45,762 bases of DNA from Verrucomicrobiota bacterium. Lineage in GTDB: Bacteria > Verrucomicrobiota > Verrucomicrobiae > Limisphaerales > UBA11358. The notes under the pieces are model-generated. The model was given only the letters and a program-made list of their open reading frames with translations, was not told where the DNA came from and ran no database searches. The stretch's first letter is position 1, and each line of letters starts with the position of its first letter. The stretch covers positions 1-45,762 of the forward strand of contig JACZKP010000165.1 of the NCBI GenBank assembly GCA_014860005.1, written 5' to 3'. Shown piece by piece: positions 41,302 to 45,762 of this stretch. The translations under genes and the position numbers were made by a program.

Positions 41302-42654
41302 ATGAATAGCGAATCAAAAAGCTCAGCCGCCCCCAAAACCGTCCCGCAGACACATCCGTCGTTTTCCACGGCCTTCTGGGTTTGGGTCAAAGTGGGCTTG
41401 TTGAGCTTCGGCGGGCCAACCGGCCAGATCGCCCTGATGCACACGGAACTGGTGGAGAAACGGCGTTGGGTCAGCGACTCGCGCTTCCTGCAGATGCTCA
41501 ACTACTGCATGTTGCTGCCCGGACCGGAGGCGCATCAACTGGCGATCTACATCGGCTGGCTGCTGCACCGCACCTGGGGCGGCATCGTGGCCGGCGTGTG
41601 GTTCGTGCTACCGGGCGCGCTGTTGTTGTGGGGCGTGAGCTACGTCTATGTCGTGTATGGCGACGTGCCTTGGATTGACGCCATCTTCTACGGGTTGAAG
41701 CCAGCGGTCATGGCAATCGTCGCCGCCGCGGTGTTGCGCATCGGCAAAAAGGCGCTCAAGACAAGAGTCATGTGGACGATCTCGGCGCTGGCCTTTGTGG
41801 CGATCTTCTTTTTCAACGTGCCGTTTCCCGCGATTGTACTCACCGGCGGCGTCATCGGACTGGTCGGCGGCATCTACTTTCCGAACCAGTTTAAGATCCC
41901 CCTCGGTCACGGCGGCAAAGCCGGTCACAATAACACCAACGTGATTAGCGACGTGGACGCGCCCGCGCACGTCCGCACCACGCCCGGGCGAACCGCGCGG
42001 GTGACGAGTTGCTGTCTGGCCCTCTGGTTTGCGCCCTTGGTGCTGGTTGGCGTGTGGCTGGGAACGGACCATACCCTGTTTCGCGAGAGTGTGTTTTTCA
42101 GCAAGGCTGCCGTCGTGACGTTCGGCGGCGCGTATGCGGTGCTGCCCTACGTGGCGCAACAGGCCGTCGAGACGCACGGCTGGTTGAGCGCCCCGCAGAT
42201 GGTGGACGGGCTGGGATTGGCGGAAACGACGCCCGGCCCGCTCATTCTCGTGCTGCAATTCGTTGGCTTTCTCGGCGGTTTCTATCAGCCCGGCGAACTT
42301 CCGCCGCTGCTGGCCGCGACGCTCGGAGCGCTGCTCACGAGTTGGATGACTTTTGTGCCCAGCTTCATGTTCATATTCGTCGGCGCTCCCTACATGGAGA
42401 GGATGCGCGATAACACGAAACTAACCGCGGCGTTGTCGGCCATCACGGCCGTGGTGGTAGGCGTGGTGTTGAACCTTGCGGTGTGGTTCGGCCTGAACGT
42501 TCTCCTGCCCGAAACGGGTCGCGTGGATTGGTATGCGGCGGTGGTGAGCGTCGTTGCTTTGATCGGCCTGACGCGCTGGAAGTGGAACATCATCCCGGTC
42601 GTGCTTGGTGCGGGCGCCCTGGGATTCATCTACAAACTTATCATGCCAACATGA
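41302..42654 (+). CDS. chrA: Chromate efflux transporter ChrA
   Basis: 450 residues, two homologous CHR domains. The first has KVGLLSFGGPTGQIALMHTE and YCMLLPGPEAHQLAIYIGWL, and the second KAAVVTFGGAYAVLPYVAQQ and GLAETTPGPLILVLQFVGFL. Each contains the conserved FGG and PGP motifs. The linker between them (about 195-230) is polar, with an unusual segment GHGGKAGHNNTNVISDVD. It exports chromate across the inner membrane. Its stop overlaps the chrB-like gene start by 4 nt, and it lies inside an RND metal-efflux operon between adaptor and pump. Confidence 0.95.
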   Translation: MNSESKSSAAPKTVPQTHPSFSTAFWVWVKVGLLSFGGPTGQIALMHTELVEKRRWVSDSRFLQMLNYCMLLPGPEAHQLAIYIGWLLHRTWGGIVAGVWFVLPGALLLWGVSYVYVVYGDVPWIDAIFYGLKPAVMAIVAAAVLRIGKKALKTRVMWTISALAFVAIFFFNVPFPAIVLTGGVIGLVGGIYFPNQFKIPLGHGGKAGHNNTNVISDVDAPAHVRTTPGRTARVTSCCLALWFAPLVLVGVWLGTDHTLFRESVFFSKAAVVTFGGAYAVLPYVAQQAVETHGWLSAPQMVDGLGLAETTPGPLILVLQFVGFLGGFYQPGELPPLLAATLGALLTSWMTFVPSFMFIFVGAPYMERMRDNTKLTAALSAITAVVVGVVLNLAVWFGLNVLLPETGRVDWYAAVVSVVALIGLTRWKWNIIPVVLGAGALGFIYKLIMPT

Positions 42655-43091
42655 AATGGATCACCCGTGAAAAAGTGAAAGTGGATCGTGTGGCCTGCCC
42701 GTGGCTCATCAAGAAATTCGTTGACCCGCAGGCGGAGTTCATCTTCGTGCCTGCGAATCAAGTCGAGGCCAAAGCGCGCGAGCTAGGTGCAACACCGTTT
42801 GACATTGAGGGCTGCGAACTTGGCCATCACGGCGAGGATGTGTCGTTCAACTCCATTCTCAAGAAACACAACCTCACCGATCCGGCGCTGACGCTGCTCG
42901 GTGAAATTGTCCGCGCTGCCGACTCGCATCCATCGAATCCACACCCGGCGGGCGAAGGGTTGCGGTGGGTTGCCTTTGGGTTTTCAGCGCTCGGCCTGAG
43001 CGACCATGAGATTCTTCAGCGTGAGTTCATCGTCTATGACGCGCTCTACGCGGAGTGCAAGCGGCGCGTGGGTGTCTCCGCGAAGGCATGA
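42651..43091 (+). CDS. ChrB C-terminal domain protein
   Basis: 146 residues starting MKWITREKVKVDRVACPWLI, with FIFVPANQV, FDIEGCELGHHGEDVSFNSI and HEILQREFIVYDALYAECKR. These match the C-terminal domain of chromate resistance regulator ChrB, without the N-terminal half. Conserved Cys and His residues (ACPW, CELGHHG) may bind metal. The ATG at 42651 forms an ATGA overlap with chrA; an upstream frame extension would overlap chrA heavily and is rejected. A sensor or accessory role in chromate resistance is inferred from the family and position. Confidence 0.92.
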   Translation: MKWITREKVKVDRVACPWLIKKFVDPQAEFIFVPANQVEAKARELGATPFDIEGCELGHHGEDVSFNSILKKHNLTDPALTLLGEIVRAADSHPSNPHPAGEGLRWVAFGFSALGLSDHEILQREFIVYDALYAECKRRVGVSAKA

Positions 43092-44365
43092 ACCGCATCA
43101 CTTCCATCGCCGAATTTCTCGCGCTGCGCCGCAACAACACGTTGCTGCTCGTGGCGTTGGTGTTGGCGGGCACGGGCGAACGGCTCTGGCTCGGCTTCGC
43201 GCCGAAGTATCTCGAAACTCTCGGCGCGACGGTGCTGGTCATTGGGCTGTTCGACGCGTTGCAAACGCTGCTCGGTGCGGTCTATGCGTGGCCCGGCGGC
43301 AAGTTGACTGACCATTGGGGACAACGCCGTTCGCTGCTGTTGTTCAATGCACTCTCGCTGGCGGGGTATATTCTCGTGTTGGTCTGGCAGCACTGGCTGG
43401 CGTTGGTGCTGGGAGTCTTTCTGTTTCTCGCGTGGAGCGCGTTGTCGTTGCCCGCCACGTTTTCAGTCATTGCTACGTCGCTCGACCGCAGCCGGCACAC
43501 GATAGGCGTGGGCGTCCAATCCATGATCCGCCGGGTGCCGATGATCGTTGGCCCGCTGGTGGGCGGCTGGCTCATTACCCGTTACGGCTGGGAACAAGGC
43601 GTGCGTTTCACCCTGATCGGCTGCATCGGCTTGAGCGCGATCACGATGGTTTTTCAATGGTTCATGACAGATTCGGAGGTGGGGCGCGTCACTCCGTGCG
43701 CGCCGGGACAAGGTAAATTAGCGGACGGCGCGCAGGGGACTGACGCGCCCTACCATCGAATGAGCTTCTTCGGCGTCGTCCGGTCCTTTAACCCGACCCT
43801 GCGCGAATTGCTCGTCAGCGACATCCTCATCCGTTTCTGCGAACGGCTGCCCTATGCATTCGTGATTCTGTGGGCGATGAACCACGGCGGCCTCAGCGCA
43901 GAGCAATTCGGCTGGCTGGTCGCCATCGAGATGGTCACCGCGATGGTCTGCTACATTCCGGTCGCGCATCTGGCGGACAAACACGGCCAGCGTCCGTTCG
44001 TGCTCGCGACGTTCGTCTTCTTCACGCTGTTCCCGGTCACGCTTCTATTTGCGCACAACTTCGCCTGGCTGGCCGTGGCGTTCGTCGTTCGTGGCTTGAA
44101 GGAATTCGGCGAGCCAGCCCGCAAGGCTCTCATCATCGCCCAGGCCGCGCCGGAACTCCGCGCCCGCACCTACGGCGCTTACTATCTCATCCGCGACTGC
44201 ATCGTGACGCTGGGCTCATTTCTCGGTGCGTGGCTGTGGAGCATCAGTCCGCAGGCGAACTTTATCACTGCGGCCCTCCTCGGCGCGGCGGGTGCGCTGT
44301 GGTTTTGGCGGTCGGTATATCGCGTTCCTGTTTCCAAGCAACCAATCGAAGGCATTTCAACATGA
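43088..44365 (+). CDS. MFS transporter with repeat-encoded loop
   Basis: About 425 residues with twelve likely membrane helices. The cytoplasmic loop 2-3 motif reads GGKLTDHWGQRR and the equivalent in the second half is AHLADKHGQRP, both typical of the major facilitator superfamily. It starts at ATG 43088 overlapping the chrB-like stop, and its stop overlaps the RND pump gene, so it is coupled to both. Residues about 197-222 (from GRVTPCAPGQG to DGAQGTDAPYHR) come from a palindromic repeat and fall in the central cytoplasmic loop between helices 6 and 7, where an insert is tolerated. The cargo is unknown; a metal or oxyanion is possible given the operon. Confidence 0.88.
   Translation: MNRITSIAEFLALRRNNTLLLVALVLAGTGERLWLGFAPKYLETLGATVLVIGLFDALQTLLGAVYAWPGGKLTDHWGQRRSLLLFNALSLAGYILVLVWQHWLALVLGVFLFLAWSALSLPATFSVIATSLDRSRHTIGVGVQSMIRRVPMIVGPLVGGWLITRYGWEQGVRFTLIGCIGLSAITMVFQWFMTDSEVGRVTPCAPGQGKLADGAQGTDAPYHRMSFFGVVRSFNPTLRELLVSDILIRFCERLPYAFVILWAMNHGGLSAEQFGWLVAIEMVTAMVCYIPVAHLADKHGQRPFVLATFVFFTLFPVTLLFAHNFAWLAVAFVVRGLKEFGEPARKALIIAQAAPELRARTYGAYYLIRDCIVTLGSFLGAWLWSISPQANFITAALLGAAGALWFWRSVYRVPVSKQPIEGIST
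43678..43754. repeat. In-frame palindromic element inside MFS gene
   Basis: GGTGGGGCGCGTCACTCCGT with GCGCGCCG at the left, and CGGCGCGCAGGGGACTGACG with CGCCCTACC at the right, form long imperfect inverted arms around a 20-nt centre. The 77-nt element keeps the host frame open. Confidence 0.82.
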
Positions 44366-45762
44366 TGGACAAACTCATTCAATGGGCCTTGAGCAACCGG
44401 GCGCTGGTGATCGTCGCCGCGCTGCTCCTCACCGTCTTCGGTATCCACACCGCCACGCGGATGCCGGTGGACGTGTTTCCCGATCTCACCGCGCCCACCG
44501 TCACCGTCATCACCGAGGCGCACGGCATGTCGCCAACGGAAGTTGAAACGCAAATCACGTTTCCCATCGAGACAGCCGTGAATGGCGCGTCCGGTGTGCG
44601 GCGCGTGCGCTCGGCCACGGCGGTCGGCATCTCCGTGGTGTGGGTGGAATTCGAGTGGGGCACGGACATCCGCAACGCCCGGCAAATCGTCAGCGAAAAA
44701 CTCAGCGGCGTGACGGGCGACCTGCCGCCCGAAGGCGAACGTCCCACGCTTGCGCCGCAATCGTCCATCATGGGCGAGATCCTCTTTCTCGCGCTGTCCT
44801 CTGATCAACATTCACCCGCTGAACTTCGCAGCTACGCGGAAGTTTCCCTCCGCCGCCGCCTGCTCGCCGTGCCCGGCGTGTCGCAGGTGACACCCATTGG
44901 CGGCGGCGACAAGCAGTTTCAAGTGGTCGTCAATCCCGCCGCGTTGCAGGCGCACCGTGTCACGTTGAACCAGGTCATCCGCGCGCTGGAAGAAGGCAAC
45001 GAAAACGTCTCTGCCGGAATCATCAACGAACGCGGTGCGGAATGGCTGGTTACGGGCGTTGGTCGCATCCACTCCCTCGACGACATCGGCGCAACCGTTG
45101 TGACCGCGAGGGACGGAGTGCCGACATTCGTGCGTGACCTCGGCGAAGTGAAGATCGGCGAAGCGCAGAAACGCGGTGAAGGCTCGGCAATGGGCAAGCC
45201 CGCCGTCATCCTCGGCCTGCAAAAGCAACCGGGCGCGAACACACTGGAACTCACCAAGCGACTTGACGCCGTGCTCGCCGACGTCAAGGCCAAGCTCCCC
45301 GAGGGAATGCAACTCAAGACGGACATCTTCCGGCAGGCGGACTTCATCTCCGTGTCCGTGCGCAATGTTCAGACGGCCCTGCTGGAAGGCATCGTGCTCG
45401 TGGCGGTCGTGATGCTGCTGTTTCTGGCGAACATCCGTGCCACGCTCATCACGCTCACGGCAATCCCGCTGTCGCTCGTCACGGCGGTGCTCGCGTTGAA
45501 ATGGTTTGGCGCATCCATCAACACCATGACCCTCGGCGGCATGGCCATCGCCATCGGCGCGCTGGTGGATGATGCGGTGATTGATGTGGAGAACGTCTTC
45601 CGACGGTTGCGCGAATGGTCGAGCCGACGTCGCGCGTCGCAATCGGGCGCGGAAGGCAATTCCCCTCTCCCCTTCAGAAGGGGAGAGGGTCAGGGTGAGG
45701 GGTCAGCATCGGCTTCTCTGAACGCTGCGAATTCGCCCGTGCCTACCCCCTCACCCCAACCC
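44362..45762 (+). CDS. RND heavy-metal efflux pump (CusA/CzcA-like), 5' part
   Basis: The first 467 codons of a large inner-membrane proton-driven pump; the window ends inside the gene. The N-terminus is typical (SNRALVIVAALLLTVFGIHT), then PVDVFPDLTAPTVTVITEAH, EVETQITFPIETAVNGASGV, and the TM4 proton-relay signature ALVDDAVIDVENVFRRL (Asp403, Asp404, Asp408, Glu410), which is the heavy-metal subclass pattern. From residue 433 on, the sequence is encoded by a palindromic repeat (NSPLPFRRGEGQGEG). ATG 44362 overlaps the MFS stop (ATGA). It would work with the adaptor at 39709. Confidence 0.93.
   Translation, partial: MMDKLIQWALSNRALVIVAALLLTVFGIHTATRMPVDVFPDLTAPTVTVITEAHGMSPTEVETQITFPIETAVNGASGVRRVRSATAVGISVVWVEFEWGTDIRNARQIVSEKLSGVTGDLPPEGERPTLAPQSSIMGEILFLALSSDQHSPAELRSYAEVSLRRRLLAVPGVSQVTPIGGGDKQFQVVVNPAALQAHRVTLNQVIRALEEGNENVSAGIINERGAEWLVTGVGRIHSLDDIGATVVTARDGVPTFVRDLGEVKIGEAQKRGEGSAMGKPAVILGLQKQPGANTLELTKRLDAVLADVKAKLPEGMQLKTDIFRQADFISVSVRNVQTALLEGIVLVAVVMLLFLANIRATLITLTAIPLSLVTAVLALKWFGASINTMTLGGMAIAIGALVDDAVIDVENVFRRLREWSSRRRASQSGAEGNSPLPFRRGEGQGEGSASASLNAANSPVPTPSPQP
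45661..45762. repeat. In-frame palindromic repeat block inside RND pump gene (cut by window end)
   Basis: CCCCTCTCCCCTTCAGAAGG with GGAGAGGG forms a hairpin and runs on as TCAGGGTGAGGGG. At the window edge CCCCCTCACCCCAACCC begins the inverse arm. This is the same family as 35422-35664 and 36700-36853. No stop arises in the pump's frame up to the edge. Confidence 0.75.

Overview
The window looks like a high-GC genome of the Verrucomicrobia side of the PVC group, probably subdivision 3 (Pedosphaera/Limisphaera-like). This is inferred from content: a PVC-type cytochrome with an N-terminal dehydrogenase-like propeller and a C-terminal CxxCH domain, Tat-exported Gfo/Idh/MocA oxidoreductases, GH106 and GH97 glycosidases, a GldA/GldF/GldG/DUF4340 ABC system, several short prepilin-like proteins, and many short palindromic repeats. 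No rRNA, tRNA or CRISPR array was seen.

Layout. 267-6723 (minus): a secreted HEAT-like protein, then the ABC cluster, whose genes mostly overlap by 4 nt. 6996-8606: an Nramp-like carrier without the usual metal ligands. 8611-12297 (minus): a very large GH106 rhamnosidase-type enzyme. 12424-16123: three paralogous prepilin-like genes on the minus strand. Each has its own terminator and a conserved leader that can fold into the same pseudoknot with compensatory base changes; repeat clusters separate them. 16124-19374: aspS and a Gfo/Idh/MocA protein. 19375-20070: a nest of palindromic repeats. 20071-23637: one RCC1-repeat/Ig/hydrolase-like secreted protein broken by two frameshifts, followed by a decayed C-terminal remnant. 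24050-31853: GH97, a zeta-toxin-like pair, the PVC cytochrome and a second Gfo/Idh/MocA protein.

32113-35149 (minus) is a compact operon: an ArsR-rhodanese regulator with a perfect palindromic operator at its promoter, a nucleoside phosphorylase, two DsrE-like proteins and a methyltransferase. It suggests regulated handling of sulfane sulfur or a related stress. 35728-38481 holds a Tat-exported sugar isomerase-like protein, a HEAT protein and a frameshifted exoD. 38557-45762 is a metal-resistance operon behind a good sigma-70-type promoter: two His-rich exported proteins, an RND adaptor, ChrA, ChrB C-terminal domain, an MFS carrier and an RND pump cut by the window end. Its last genes overlap by 4 nt.

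The two most notable signals are the pseudoknotted leader shared by the three pilin genes, and palindromic repeats lying in frame inside at least four proteins (GH106, HEAT protein, MFS carrier, RND pump). These resemble in principle the protein-invading palindromic elements known from Rickettsia.
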